DNA of 64,000 bases from contig ML682008.1 of the NCBI GenBank assembly GCA_007922195.1, positions 2,406,552-2,470,551 of the forward strand. The letters are read 5' to 3'. The translations under genes were made by a program, and so were the position numbers. The notes beneath the pieces are model-generated. The model saw nothing but the letters and a program-made list of their open reading frames with translations. It was not told where the DNA came from and searched no databases. Below, piece by piece: positions 1 to 11,425 of this stretch. Position 1 is the stretch's first letter. Every line of letters starts with the position of its first letter. The stretch is from Podocnemis expansa. Lineage: Eukaryota; Chordata; Testudines; Podocnemididae.

Positions 1-500
1 AGGTGCCATCCAATCCTCGGTTTGGATGAGCAATACAAGCTATCTGAAAAACCAACATCTGGATCATCTGGTGGGTCCCAAGCTTCCCTCCAATAGTGTA
101 TCTGTTTCCCGCAGGCCTCCAGGTCTGGGAAAGGTCCTTTGCCTTCCTTCCAGCCAGGGTTTTTACTCCCCCTCATCTTTGTACCTGTGGACCTCTTCCT
201 GGGCAGTGTTCTGCTCCTTCTCCAGTTCTGTCTGCCTTCCAACCATACATTGCCTCCTCGCCCATGCACTCCTGAAGCTCTCCTCACTCTCCCACTTCAG
301 CTAGCCTCTTTCTCTGGAGAAAAGGATTTTTAAAATCTGCTGGGAGGGCCTTTAATTAGCTCCAGGTGTGCTAATTAACCTGGAGTAACCACCGCTCAGC
401 TACCAAGGGAAAAGGGACTTGCTGAGCCTGTGGCTAATATATTAGCTTTCTAGAACTCTTTGGAAACCCTCCTGTCTGTGTCATGCTACATACGTTTTAT
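1..500. repeat. Possible LTR-like retroelement remnant (unclassified)
   Basis: The stretch runs from a pyrimidine-rich, GC-moderate part to a segment around 345-390 that reads like a dispersed reptile repeat (a TTTAATTAGCTCCAGGTG motif followed by GGAGTAACC). It then joins ordinary AT-rich sequence near 450-500. Short open frames here have no recognisable domain. I infer a non-coding retroelement relic from resemblance to repeats I remember. I see no clean ends or target duplication, so class and limits are uncertain. Confidence 0.3.
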
Positions 501-1116
501 AAGTGATGGGTGTGTCTGTGCATGTTTTCTGGAGCCTTAAGAGAAGAAGCTTAAATCATCTATGTTCACCCAAAGGCATTACCTAGAAGGAATAACATCT
601 GGGCCGATGCACAAGATAGCATCATTTACAATGCACCAATGTGACGCCATGTTTAGCAGGCATTTTTTCTTTAATTTTGTTTATAATAATGTAATTAGCT
701 TATAAAATTAACTTTAAATTGCTTAACTCATAAATTAAATTAAACTGAGTTTACATGCCAAAAGACAGTGAGCCAAATCCCCAGGATAGGATCTAAACTT
801 TTTATGCCATCTCTTGTGAGTGAATGCGGTGCCTTGCTGTCATTCTCTGGATACTGAGTTATGTTGTGCGCTGAGCGGTGTCACTTAGCCACAGCTCTGG
901 AGCGGGTGTGATGCTGCTCCACCACAAAGGAAAAACACAGTACATCCTTTCTCTTCCTCGTCCATCTACCCCACTACTCCATTTCTGATAATATCATAGT
1001 ATGGTCCACACCCTCTGTTTGTGCCTCACAGGGCAAGGAGACCTTTGTCTTCTCTCTGCTTCTCATTTGCCTTTTTTGGAGACTTGGGACCATGGCAGTG
1101 CTTGAAGTGCATGTTC
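501..1116. other. Non-coding AT-rich stretch, nothing recognised
   Basis: AT-rich sequence with several in-frame stops in all frames and no clear repeat ends. It includes an AT-only run near 665-745. No gene or RNA feature could be supported. Confidence 0.5.
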
Positions 1117-1995
1117 TTATAGAAACCTCAGTGCTAAGGTCAGAAGGAACCAATATGATCATCTAGTCCAGTGGTAGGCAACTCCCATGACATGTGCTGA
1201 TAGTGGCACATGAGCACCCTCTGCAGCACCACGGAAACTGCCACTCCTCCCACTGAAAGTCTTTCCAGGCAGCTTCTTTCACGGCATGTAAAGAAGCCGC
1301 CCAGAAAGGCTCCTCTCTGCAGCATGCTACCACCTAAAGGAGCCATTCTGCGGAGATTCTTTATGCAGCATTCCTGGGGGGAAACTTCTTTCCATGGCAT
1401 GGCTGGGGACCCATATCACCAGGCATGCCACCCAAAGGAGCCACTCCAGGCAGTTTCTTCCCATGAGAGATTCCTTTCAGCAGCATGCCTGGGAAGTTCC
1501 CCTGACTGGTAGCCACCACTGAATTTAAGCCAGCCACTTTTTTATTTTTATTTTTAGTGGAGGGGGCTTCTGGCATCAGCTAAGAATTGGGGAGGAGGGA
1601 CTGCCAAAGGTTGCCAACCCCTAATCTAATCTGACTTTCTGCACAGTGCAGGACCCACCCACTCCTGCAATAAACCTCTATCCTATGACTGAGATATTGA
1701 GTCCTCAAATAATCATTCAAAGTCTTTAAGGTGCAGAGAATACACCAGAAAGGGACTCATGCCCCATGAGTAAGAGGAAGGTGAAAACCTCCCTTTGTCA
1801 ATCTGCCATGGAGGAAAATTCCTTCCCATCCCCAAATATAGCAACCACTTAAATACTGAGCATGTTGGTAAAGAATTATCTGTAATAACTCAGAACCCAC
1901 CCATCCAACCACCCTTCTCAGGCCATTGGCATATCTACCACCAGTAGTCAAAGCATATGCTAGGGAGATCAGAATGACTATAACTAAGACCATGT
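1117..1995 (-). repeat. CR1-type LINE 3' end, antisense, interrupted by a hAT element
   Basis: Two blocks, 1117-1168 and 1632-1995, form one antisense CR1-like 3' untranslated end. The left block has the AGGTCAGAAGGAACCAATATGATC motif region, which on the other strand reads as the usual CR1 tail (GATCATATTGGTTCC...). The right block resumes at TGACTTTCTGCAC and continues through GAGGAAAATTCCTTCCCATCC and GGCCATTGGCATAT, words typical of this reptile repeat. The open frame on the - strand at 1757-1993 lies in this untranslated part and is not a gene. The 5' end is truncated, as usual for CR1. Confidence 0.75.
1169..1623. mobile_element. hAT-type non-autonomous element inside CR1
   Basis: Starts CAGTGGTAGGCAACT and ends GGTTGCCAACCCCTA, an imperfect terminal inverted repeat of hAT type. 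The flanks ATCTAGTC (1161-1168) and ATCTAATC (1624-1631) match at 7 of 8 positions, the 8-bp target duplication expected of hAT. The interior is GC-richer and holds loosely repeated words around TTTCTTCC/CATGG/GCAGCAT, which open short frames on both strands. No transposase is visible. It interrupts a CR1 copy and is therefore younger than it. Confidence 0.85.
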
Positions 1996-2700
1996 CAGGG
2001 ATTAAGGCTTGCAGCTGTACATGGGGCCAGACAACTCCCCTCCCTACTGAGCAATAAAGAATTTACAGCTCAATCATGATTGGTTTTCAGCTGAATCATG
2101 TGATTGACCAGACCACCTGATTGGCTGGAGGAACCATCAGCCATGCTCCTAAGCCAGCAGCAGCTAAAAACTGGTGATTAAAGTGATCGATTGCTCCTCT
2201 GCTGGGTTTATTCCTAGTCTTGTTCTTGCCCTGATCTGCTTCAGCCATTGCTCCTACCACCAGACCTGGTTGCCTATGCCAGGGGCTGTGACTCTTTCTC
2301 CACAGTTCTAAGGCCACCTTTGAGAGGGCAAAGGGTGAAAAACCCCTGTCCTGTGTCTGTCAGGCTGGGCACTGGAGCTAGGATAGCACAGGCAACAGCT
2401 GTGGCTCTGATTAGGTTGTCAGACTCCTGGCCTAAGAAGAAGGGGAGTGGCTGGTGGCCTGGCTAGGGCAGATAAGTAAACCAGAGCAGGAAGCTCAAAG
2501 GAGAGGTAGGGCTGTATGGACTGTGAACCTCTGATTCCCCAGAGTGGTAGGGCACAAACAAGGAAAGCTGAGTCTATGCTATAAAAAGGGGTGTGGGTAA
2601 TTGCTAACAGCAAGGAGTGCTGAATCTTTTGTGGGTCATGGGAGCAGAATCCTGAAGGAACCAAGGAGGTCTGGGGAGAAGCTTCCTGCACAACCTTTCA
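1996..2700 (+). repeat. Possible LTR-like repeat with TATA-like motif
   Basis: The sequence contains repeated CTGATTGG/TGATTGACC words, a stretch reading TGCTATAAAAAGGGG near 2578-2592, and then a GC-moderate leader-like segment. This resembles the U3-TATA-R arrangement of reptile LTR retroelements, but I see no clear TG...CA ends, primer-binding site or second copy. The reading as an LTR is inference. Small frames on both strands are not supported as genes. Confidence 0.3.
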
Positions 2701-3150
2701 TTCCTTTTCCTCCCACCTGTCTGGAAGCAGCAGGGATCAGTCTGTCCTGAAGCAGCTCTAAAAATATGCAGTTAGAGGTATTTTAATATCTTAGCTAATA
2801 TAAGCAGGGTCTGAATGAGTCTTCTCTATCCAACTCCTACTTTCATGAGCACACCCACCCTGTGAAGGTGCTGAGGATGATGGGGCTGCTTTGCCCAAAT
2901 CATCCCTTTAGCTGGTGTTGGGTTACAGATTACTTTCATGGTTAATGCAGAGGTAACAAAATGTTGTTCCCTTTATTGCATGAGCAAAAAGCAGCAGAAT
3001 GTGATTAGTTGAACCATGCTTAGCCTGTACTGATTTGAAGAGTCATGGTTACCTGAACTGAACAGGCTAAGGAAGGGGTTTGTATGCCAGAGCCCTGGGA
3101 ATGTGTGTGGTGTACGGATAGGTATTGCTGCCTGGAAGTGAGGGCTCTAC
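2701..3150. other. Non-coding stretch with one imperfect hairpin
   Basis: Ordinary sequence. CTTAGCCTGTAC near 3020 and GAACAGGCTAAG near 3060 form an imperfect inverted pair with a short spacer, probably a degraded palindromic repeat. No gene is supported. Confidence 0.35.
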
Positions 3151-3152
3151 CT

Positions 3153-3438
3153 AAACTCTGGTCTATGCTTGCTGTACTTCACAGTGGCAGTGAACAAGAT
3201 GTATGCAAGTTATGTAAAATACTTTGCCCTACTAACCCCCACTTACCTCCCTGAACATTCTGCACTAAGGCAACTGGAAATGCCATCTACTAGATTTAGT
3301 GCTACTCTGGATATGGGGCTGGAGTTATAGCATTGAGCTGGAGATCGACTGAGTGTGTCTTGATAGACAACTCAATAGAACCTGGAAGAATGCACTGATG
3401 GTGGTGAATCTGCCACTGTCAGTATAGACATGCCCTAA
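3153..3438. repeat. MITE-like element ending in TATAGACATGCCC
   Basis: The right end CTGTCAGTATAGACATGCCC is close to the terminal repeats of other short elements here. Its reverse complement shares GG...CTAT and ACAGTGGCAG with the left end starting about GGTCTATGCTTGC. No target duplication was resolved. Confidence 0.45.
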
Positions 3439-3689
3439 GAGTCCTGAGCATGGCTTCGCTGCCCCTCCAACTTCACACGGAGAGCTAATTGTATTGAGAG
3501 TCTTTTGTTTTGTTTTATGTTCATGAGAGCTGAAATTCTCTACTGGGAGGCTGCACTGCAGCCACTGAAAGGCAAATACCCACTGAGATGTTTGAAATCA
3601 AGTCTGGGCACTGGGATTATGTCCCAGCTTCTCTGACATTGGAAGTCTGTTTCACTGCTAGCTGTGATGGGGAGGTGGTTAAGATGTTA

Positions 3690-3722
<33 letters not shown>

Positions 3723-3765
3723 GCTTCAGATCCTGTATAGCTGTATAGCTTCAGATCCTGTTCAC
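3690..3765. repeat. (TG)n(TA)n microsatellite with adjacent 24-bp tandem duplication
   Basis: TGTGTG grades into about 24 bases of TA repeat ending near 3722. It is followed by two tandem copies of a 24-bp unit containing TAGCTTCAGATCCTG. Confidence 0.9.
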
Positions 3766-3910
3766 AGATGTGACGGCTGCTTAAGTAGAGTTTTTAATCA
3801 GGGTAATAAATTCAGCCCGGAGGTTCACTGGCTGAGAATCAGAGAACTGTGTGAACTCGCAAAAGACCAAGGGGCAGAGGTCATATAGGAGAAAGAGTTG
3901 GTAGTAGATG

Positions 3911-4292
3911 CAGGGCAGTCCCTATGGGGGGTGCAAGGCCTGGGGCAGGGCCCCGCATCTCCTCTTTACACTGGGGAGGTGGCACGAGCTAGTTCAGGGC
4001 CTGGGCTCTGCTCTTCCGCCCCGCGTCCAGGGCAGAACAGCCGGCTCAGGGGGCAGGTGAGAGAGGGAAGCCCGGCCTCTGGACTGGCCCACTCCTCCCC
4101 TGGGCTAGCTGCTCCCTGTTATGGAGGAGGGATGAGCCGGCCCAGAGGAGAGGTCTGCTCTGCACATTCCCATCCTGCTCCCCCTTTCCCTGCTGCTTTT
4201 GGCTCCTTGTGCTCACAGCAGGACAGCACAAGGTCCAGGCAACCATGGGACTCAGGGTGATAACCCCTTCCCCGCCCCCAAGGATGGCCCTA
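3911..4292. mobile_element. GC-rich non-autonomous hAT element with perfect TSD
   Basis: Starts CAGGGCAGTCCCTATGGGGG and ends CCCCCAAGGATGGCCCTA, an imperfect inverted repeat. It is flanked on both sides by AGTAGATG (3903-3910 and 4293-4300), a perfect 8-bp target duplication of hAT type. The interior is markedly GC-rich, so long open frames occur by composition on both strands (for example 3898-4260 +). None has a recognisable domain. No transposase is encoded. Confidence 0.88.
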
Positions 4293-4300
4293 AGTAGATG

Positions 4301-5700
4301 GTGATGGTGTGCAGTGGGGGACTGGTAGAATGGCCTGTGGAGCAGGAAGCGACCAGCAGGGTGATCAGACAGTGGAATGAGTATGGTCCTGCCTTTTCGT
4401 CTCTACCCATCTAGGGTGGGAGGTGAAAACGACAGCTGTGCATTAGAACGGTCGGTCGGCCCTTACTAAGAACAACACTTACAAGTGGGGAGCTGAAGGA
4501 AAAGACACACTGAAAGAACTTTTTGTGGATGAATTTTCCAACCCTATGATTCTATTCTTTCAAATTTAAGCAGCAAGCAAAAGGAAACTTCTGCATGTAT
4601 TCTTGAGTGGGTGTTTTGTTCATGGTTTTATGCATATGAATCCTGCTTTGACATTTTCCAAGTTAATGCTGGGTTGCTTTTCCCCTTTTTATTAAAAGTC
4701 TCATTCTCATTTCTGCACACAGTCTTTGTGCTTGTGACATGACAAGCATTGCCTCTAGAGGTGCCCAAGGGGTGGAGTGTGATTGTCCCGCGTTACTAGA
4801 TGGGCATTGAGCTGGTTTTCTGTTGTATTATTGAACGGAACTGCTAGATACTGAATGCCATTCCTGTTGCTGCTGACTATGACTGACCAAAGGGTTATGC
4901 TTAATTATTTTTAGGTGAATTTAGTCCTCAGGAAAGGTGCTCAAAGACAAGGTCAGTTGTTTGTCCTCAGAGCAACTTTAACACAAACAAGAATGGTGAA
5001 AGCTTCCCTCCTTTGTTCAGCCAAAGGGCTAAACAATGTTCCTTGATACTCTTCTCAGTGTGTCATTTGTAAATATTAAAATGATAGTACAGCTTATTTG
5101 AAGTTTGGCAATACTGTTCAGACAGTGGGATGACTGATAGAAATGTCACCAGCAGAAATGGGACCGAATCAAACTCCTCTGCTCGTTTCACGCAGACCAC
5201 TAATACGATGGTAATCATTTTACAGTCTCTACCAACTGGACTGAACCGATATGTGATTGTCTTAGTTCATTTATTCTGTAGCTCCACCAGTAGCAGCAAT
5301 GATGCTTCACCAATGCAGACAACACCGTGTCAGACAGGCCTGTCAGGGGATTTCAGAAATAAATGAAACTAGATTGAATGGCCAAAATGTTCAAATTTGC
5401 CTGCCTAAAATTAAGCATCTCTCCTTATGAAAATAGGTTATCAATGGTGCTGGGCACCCACAAGACATGTGAAATCAGTCTGTTTATTTACATGCCTTGT
5501 GACCAGACTGAGAGACCTTTAATCACACAGAATTGCTCATGAGTAATGCCCATTGATATAATGAAGACTACCTGTAGCATCAGGAGCTGCTAAACTTAAA
5601 CAAGGACAGCAGAACCTGCATTTTGGTCATTCTAATTAGATATGCAAATTAGACCATTTGGCCTGTTTGGGGAGCACTTTGCTTTTGCCTATTTCTTGTG
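4301..5700. other. Non-coding, mostly unique AT-rich sequence
   Basis: No repeat with clear ends and no coding frame. CCAACCCTATGATTCTATTC near 4538-4557 resembles the short tail of a CR1 3' end, but too little remains for a firm call. Confidence 0.4.
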
Positions 5701-5704
5701 TGAT

Positions 5705-5800
5705 GATCACCCTTTAACTGGCACACTAGGGATTGAACCAACAACTTCCAGACTAAATGCAGAAGCCACTACAGGTTGAATTCAAGAGCCAAGACACCAT
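5705..5800 (-). repeat. tRNA-derived SINE remnant
   Basis: On the - strand a GGTTCAATCCC word (plus strand 5729-5739) matches an RNA polymerase III B box. It is preceded by tRNA-like GTAGTGGCTTCTGCATTTAG. No intact tRNA fold or anticodon arm can be made out, so this is read as a decayed SINE head rather than a tRNA gene. Confidence 0.45.
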
Positions 5801-7300
5801 AATTGAAGCTCCTTTATGTAGAAAGGCAAAGAGGGAGTGGGTACTGGTGAGCATGCAACATGATCTAATGAATTTGTTACACTCGCATGAAATGTGTGTA
5901 TATCTTTTGAATATTTTATGAATGCTCAGAAAAATCTACTTGTATGTTTTCAAGACATTATATGAGGATGGCGTTGTAAGAAGCTGCAAAAAAAAAAAAC
6001 CAACAAAACAAAACAAAAAAAAAAACCCTCCTGGGCTTGCTTCTCTAATAACTTGCTTCTGTTTTGCTTTCAATCCCTGAAGGCAATTGCTTATCAGATG
6101 AAGAGCAAGGTAAAAGAAACAGTAGGAATGAAAACTGTTATTGATCCATATAGCATGGGATGCTGTGCAGAATAAGATTTAAGCATATTATTCAATAACA
6201 TGTAGAAAAGTCAACACTGGTAATGGTTACAGGAGATAGTGAGTTTTCCTTTCATTTGAGGGTCAAGAGTTAATGTTGGATCTCAGCTTGACAGCTTAAA
6301 TGTGCACTGCTCAATTTATTACCACTGGAGTGTATCAGAGGCCTGCAGAAAGGGCTACTGGCTGATGGCTTTCTGTGAAAGACAGATACGTGAAAATACA
6401 TGATTATGTCTCAGACAGTTTGCCACAATTTTCTCCATGTTACAATTAATCATTAAATTTAGCTCTTGATCTTGGTGATCCTACTTTCTTCTGCCCCCCT
6501 TATTTGCATGTCTTATTTATTGAGATTGTAGAAATTGCAGGTGAGGATTTTCTCTTCTGTGTACATGCAGCAGATAACACAATGGGTTCCCTGACTAGAT
6601 TGTAGAGCTACTTATTAGAAATCAATAATCCAAGGAGCTCCAGTTCATATCTTTTTGGTAAAAACTCACACAAAGTTTAAATTTTAACATACAAGTCTTT
6701 GTGAAGCATAAACTCACAGTTTCAGCACCAGATGGGTAAATCAGGGGAGTGGTATGTATAGAAGAACACATGCCATTGTGTGTATTCAGCCTTGTAGTTG
6801 ATCATCCTATATGTGATTATCTTTTCTGTTTTCAACTCAAACTGCATAATTTCAGTGTTTTCATGCAGCAAAACCAAGAAAGGACATTTTTTTTTTCCTG
6901 GATTGCTTCTGAATAACTTGTATAGTTAAAAACTCTAAGTTGACCAAGATGTTCTTCATAAGGCTGAAATTCTGCTCCACATTTATATACCCTTCACAGG
7001 GGTGGAGGTTTTAAATTCAGCAGCTTTGGTGTGTTGTTAATGCATAATGGCTGGGATCCAATGCCCCTGTGTTTAAAAAAAAAAAAAAACAAAACAAAAA
7101 ACAAAAAAACAAACAAAAAAAAAAACACACCACCAGTTGGCAATCCTTTCATTTTAAAACTTTTTTATTTAAAGTGAACATTGAGTCTTGGAGCATTGGA
7201 ATCCATTTATCTAAGAAACTGTAAGGGGACCTCAGTGTCTTATTTATCTTCATGACACTCCTATGATGTAGACTAGTGCTATTATACTGTTTCACAAACA
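5801..7300. other. Non-coding AT-rich stretch with A-rich simple repeats
   Basis: No gene is supported. Simple A/CAAAA tracts lie at about 5989-6026 and 7074-7130 and could be eroded retroelement tails. The rest looks unique. Confidence 0.45.
7074..7130. repeat. A-rich (CAAAA)n simple repeat
   Basis: About 57 bases almost entirely A with scattered C residues. Confidence 0.9.
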
Positions 7301-7319
7301 GGGAATTGACGGATTAAAT

Positions 7320-7487
7320 CAGCGGTTCTCAACCACAATCCCAGGACACATTACTGTGTTGCCACACAGTGGTAAGTGTGTTTGCTGGATTCATCCTGGT
7401 TTGTGGATGGAGGGAGGTTCACATGTGTTCTACAGCTGAGATACTCTGCCAACCATGTTGTGACCCACAAAAGGTTCAGAACTAGTG
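7320..7487. mobile_element. Short hAT-type MITE
   Basis: Left end CAGCGGTTCTCAACC, right end GGTTCAGAACTAGTG. These are imperfect inverted repeats of the hAT CAGNGGTTCTCAACC type. Flanks GATTAAAT (7312-7319) and AACTAAAT (7488-7495) agree at 6 of 8 positions, an aged 8-bp target duplication. There is no coding capacity. Confidence 0.72.
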
Positions 7488-8618
7488 AACTAAATGGTAG
7501 GTCTGAGGTGACCTAGGAAATCTGATGGAACAAGATTTTGAACCTAGTTTCCAAGTTCTGACATCATTCAAAGGTCATGAAGAAGAAAATAACCGTCCCT
7601 GTTCTCTGCAGGCTGCTTTAGCACATTTGTTGCTTGCTCTAAAGCAGAAGTAAGATTTGCTCTGACATTCCAGCTTCCAGGGATGCTGCATTAACCAACA
7701 TAGACATGAGCAGTAATGGATTTCCTTGAATTTAATTCCAACGCTTTGATGGAGATGAATGACCACTCTTTGTAGTCTTCTAACTGAAGCTATTAAATAG
7801 AATGGGAATGGAAAATTGCCAAAGTTCTCACAGAGTTCCCTATAGTTATGTTCTGTCATTTCTCCTCAGTTACAGTAGCCTTTTGTGTTACCCAGTAAGT
7901 GCTTTTCATAAATTCCCCACACAGCTATTGAATGCAGTGACGTGCAGTAAATTAAACTGAAGCCTGTAAAGAAGGCAAGGAAACCCATGAATATGCTTCA
8001 GCTACATCTGCTGAGCTGATACCACATGGCAGAAAGAGAAATTTTGATTTGTATGTCTCATACCTGTCACAACTTTGAGAGAAAGATGTCCTTATGGATG
8101 CAAGAGCCTAAAAGTAGGTTAGGTGTATATAATATACTGTGGGCCAGATATTCAGCTGCTCCAAATCAGTATAACTGATAGGAATATAGGAATTACAATA
8201 GTGGGTAAGACCCATGGCTCATCTAGTTTAGTCTCCTTGTCAGGAATTTTCCATCAAAATATTTTTACAATGGAGCATGCAATTTAAAAAAAAAACCTGA
8301 AATATTACACCAGAAAATTTCAATTGTCCTATAACTCTTTTGTTATTTTCCCTTGGGGAAAATTAAAAAAAAATTAAATGTTCCAGGTTATTCAACTATA
8401 CTAAAGTGTTTCATTTATGGTCAACGTCCAGCCAGTTTGTGCTCACCTCAGTTGCCATGGTGCCTCTAGTAAGGTAGATTTTGATTGCTTCATACCTCCA
8501 TTCTCCTCTGTGGGTTAGAATCCCTCACTGTACTGCATCTCTCATGATGCACAGCAGTCCACCCTATTGAATTGATATAGTGCATCATGAAAATCACATG
8601 ACTAGAATGGCTTTAAAT
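7488..8618. other. Non-coding, mostly unique sequence
   Basis: A 94-codon frame on the - strand at 7575-7859 has no recognisable domain. An A/T-rich part near 8240-8375 holds AAATTTC-type words seen in dispersed repeats elsewhere in the window. No gene is supported. Confidence 0.4.
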
Positions 8619-8619
8619 A

Positions 8620-9150
8620 GGATAGCCACGATAGTCCATATATAGCAAAAACAACATAAGTTCTGTGGTACCTTAGGCTTTGTCTACACTAGCAAATTAG
8701 TCCAGACTAAGCAAGCTTAGTCCGGACTAATTTGAACCCTGTTGAACTAGCCTTTGGCTAGTTTGAACTTAAAAAAAAAAAATAGTTCAAATTAATTAAA
8801 GGTTAGTTTCAGCTAGTTACTTTGGCTGGTTAGTCCAAAATAACTGCTTAGTTCAAACTCATTTGCATTTTTGGTTTGAACTAGCCCCATAGAGACATGT
8901 TAGTTTAAACTAGTGGTTGTTCAAACTAGTGAAGTTTTTTAGTTCGAAGTAACTTTTAGTTTAAACTTGCCATTTTTTTTTTAAGTTTGAACTAAAAAGT
9001 TAGCTTGAACTAAAGAATTAGTTCAAACTAGGAAAAAAAAAGTTTAGTTCAAACTAACTTCAAACTACTTAGTTTGGACTAAGCAAGTCCAAACTAAAGT
9101 GTTAGGTGTGCACATAGCCTAAGGTGCCACTGGACTTTCATGGTTTTAAA
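8620..9150. repeat. PLE terminal-repeat arms flanking a MITE in inverted orientation
   Basis: The 45 bases before 8676 (GATAGCCACG...GTTCTGTGGTACCTTA) are the outer arm of the PLE-type repeat seen elsewhere. The bases after 9119 (TAAGGTGCCACTGGAC...) are the same arm in reverse complement. The central part of the usual palindrome is missing and a MITE takes its place. Confidence 0.6.
8676..9119. mobile_element. Palindrome-rich Harbinger-type MITE (family A)
   Basis: Ends GGCTTTGTCTACAC and GTGCACATAGCC are inverted repeats. The whole interior is built from at least ten variants of a roughly 10-bp palindromic word, AGTTTGAACT / AGTTCAAACT, in both orientations, so the element can fold on itself many times. 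No protein is encoded. Sister copies at 11,492, 52,157 and 46,873 share ends and word. Flanks are TTA and TAA rather than an exact repeat, because the host repeat arms on the two sides are inverted. Confidence 0.75.
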
Positions 9151-11425
9151 CCTTGAAACATGAGGTAATATCTCTTTATGATTTTAGCGATAGTATTAGC
9201 TATCATCACTTTGGATAGTCTCATTATCCAGTTTCTCTTTTGAATCTTGAGATGCTCTTGATCACAACAACATTGTGTATGTTTGAGGTCCATATCCCAT
9301 GCAGGGATTATGTGAGTTATCTTCAGTGGAGCAATACTGATTTATGCCAGCTGATTGTCTAACCTTCTATTTTGTGTCAATATGAAAGATGGATGTTTGT
9401 GTTTAAGCTCATACCTCTCAAGAAGTTAACCATCCTGGATGTGAGTCAGTGGGTATAAAAGTTTCCCAGTTTAATACCCCTTCTCCAACACCATCCAGTT
9501 TTAGAGTATGTGACTGAGCGATCCCTCAATGGGCAATTATGGAATAATATGCCCTATTCCTGTCACTAGATGGCTTTGTCCCTGAAGGTTGGTGTTCTAT
9601 GGGTAGATAGAAACATATGTGGAAGGATCCCAGCGAAGAAAGTAGCCCTTCAATCTGTTCCAATAACTTTGCTACACATCATTGGTGAACATGACCAAAA
9701 TATAAAACTTCATCATTCATGTCAAATACAGTACAGGACATGCTCACCAGTAGATGAAAAGGTTGTAGAAATGGGAGTCTGCATGATCGCATATAAAAGA
9801 ATAAAATATGAGACCAGATCCTCAGCTAATGTGAAGGAACATAAATGCCATTGGTGTCAAGGGAATGATGACAGTTTGCATTAGTTGAGGATGCTAATAC
9901 CTTTATCTAAAACCAATAGCATTATAATAAACCTGGCTCTAGATGAGTGTTCCAGCTAGAATTTATATCTGTGCTTCCAAATGGATCAAATATGTTTTGT
10001 ATACTACTGAGTTCAGTAATACAGGAGCAGGGGGAAATGACAAGCAGTGAATGGGTTAAATTGACACAGGAAAGAAAGGAAACCCGAGAAATATTAAGAA
10101 ACAGGAAAAGAACCCTTGGATTGACATACCTGTTCTGGTTTCGTTATAATAACCCACCCGTCCAGCTTGTTGCACTGTGTCTTTCAACTCTCCTTTCAAG
10201 AAACAGAACTAGGGTGTCTCTTTAACTTATGTAGTCTCTGTGTCAGTCACTTTCTTCAGTAATTTATTCCATATGTTTCTTTCTCTAGTGGGAAATGATC
10301 TTTCTCATGTTCCCTAATCACTGATTGTTACCTTGTATTTCACTAATGTCCCCTAGCTTTTCCATTTAAAGTAATTATAACAAAGCTCCATCTCCCTGCC
10401 TACCTTATAATTTCCTTTTATTATCTCCCTTGCCTATATGGAAAATATATATTGTGCTACCTCAAAGATTCTCTTTTTTCCAAGGAGAATGAGATTAACT
10501 CCCACAGCCTTTCCTGAATTTATGTATTAAAAACTAACAAATAACCCCCACCCCCTGTAATTAAGAATAAAAATCCATCTAGGAAAATGCAGATTTTTCT
10601 TTTATCCTACTGTATGGACCTGATCCTGCAATCTCATCCTTTAATCAGGTGATTAGCCCCTCTGACATAATAGAAGTCTTACTAGAAAGGAGGCAAAAAT
10701 TTGTGCTGCTTCTAGCACGAATTTGAAGGATTGGGGAAATAGGTCACACATATGCCTTAGGTAGTCAATGGCAGGCAGATGCCATGATGTGTCATGCTGC
10801 CAGAGATGTAGAGCTGGGAATTGAAAAGTGGAATTGAAAAGCACAGACAAACAGACCCTTCTTGAATCACCTAGGATGGACCTTTAGTTCCCCACTGATT
10901 CACACGTTCTGTTTAATTTAAGGATGATGTATCCACTGAAAGATGTCTGAGGTTAAATTCCTCCTTGCAGAATTTCTGAGCACATTTTCCTTCCTGCAGT
11001 TGCTCCCTGGGAAGGGAATGCATAATCTAAGCTCCCATCTATCCCCCAAATTCTAGTGCTAATTGCAAAATTTTAACTGCTTTTATATTCAAGTATTGAA
11101 TTACAATGAAACACAAAACCCAGTAATCACCAAAACTAATGGTTTTGAAGGAGCATTTGATAGGATCAAATTCATGTAGCGCCAGAGGGACTGGAACTAG
11201 TATGGAGGGCACAGAAAGTGAAAATGAATAAAATCAAACTTTTACAACCTGAATCTCCTCTTCTATGAGGTTCACACTGTAGTAACACTACTGAGTTACA
11301 GTGATTTCCATCACTGCAAGTAAAAGGGAAGCTGGGAGAGTGTGGCTGGTATTGTGTTGAAGGCATTGACTAAACATCCATGAGAGCTGGCTTCAATTTC
11401 TAGCAAAATTCCCCATTTTTCAAAG
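9151..11425. other. Non-coding stretch with short palindromic repeat fragments
   Basis: Segments at 9325-9365 and 9808-9890 contain CAGATCCTCAGCTAATGT and the inverted TTAGTTGAGGATG, remnants of a short palindromic dispersed repeat. The frames 9570-9884 and 9947-10225 (+) overlap these and carry no known domain. No gene is supported. Confidence 0.45.
10130..10430 (-). repeat. Possible degenerate antisense CR1 fragment
   Basis: Words such as CAGTAATTTATTCCATATG, GGGAAATGAT and CTAATGTCCCCTAGC appear in the order expected for an antisense CR1 3' region. Divergence is high and ends are not visible. Confidence 0.3.

Noticed and set aside
2578..2592. TATAAAAAGGGG as a host promoter
   Set aside because: No downstream exon is found. 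It lies in what looks like a repeat, so at most a retroelement promoter relic.
5705..5800. Possible tRNA gene on the - strand
   Set aside because: A B box is present, but no cloverleaf, anticodon arm or acceptor stem pairing could be made. Better read as a SINE head.
8676..9119. Regularly repeated palindromic words suggesting a CRISPR-like array
   Set aside because: The unit is a variable 10-bp palindrome without fixed-length unique spacers, lies between TIRs with TSD-like flanks in eukaryotic DNA, and has sister copies elsewhere.
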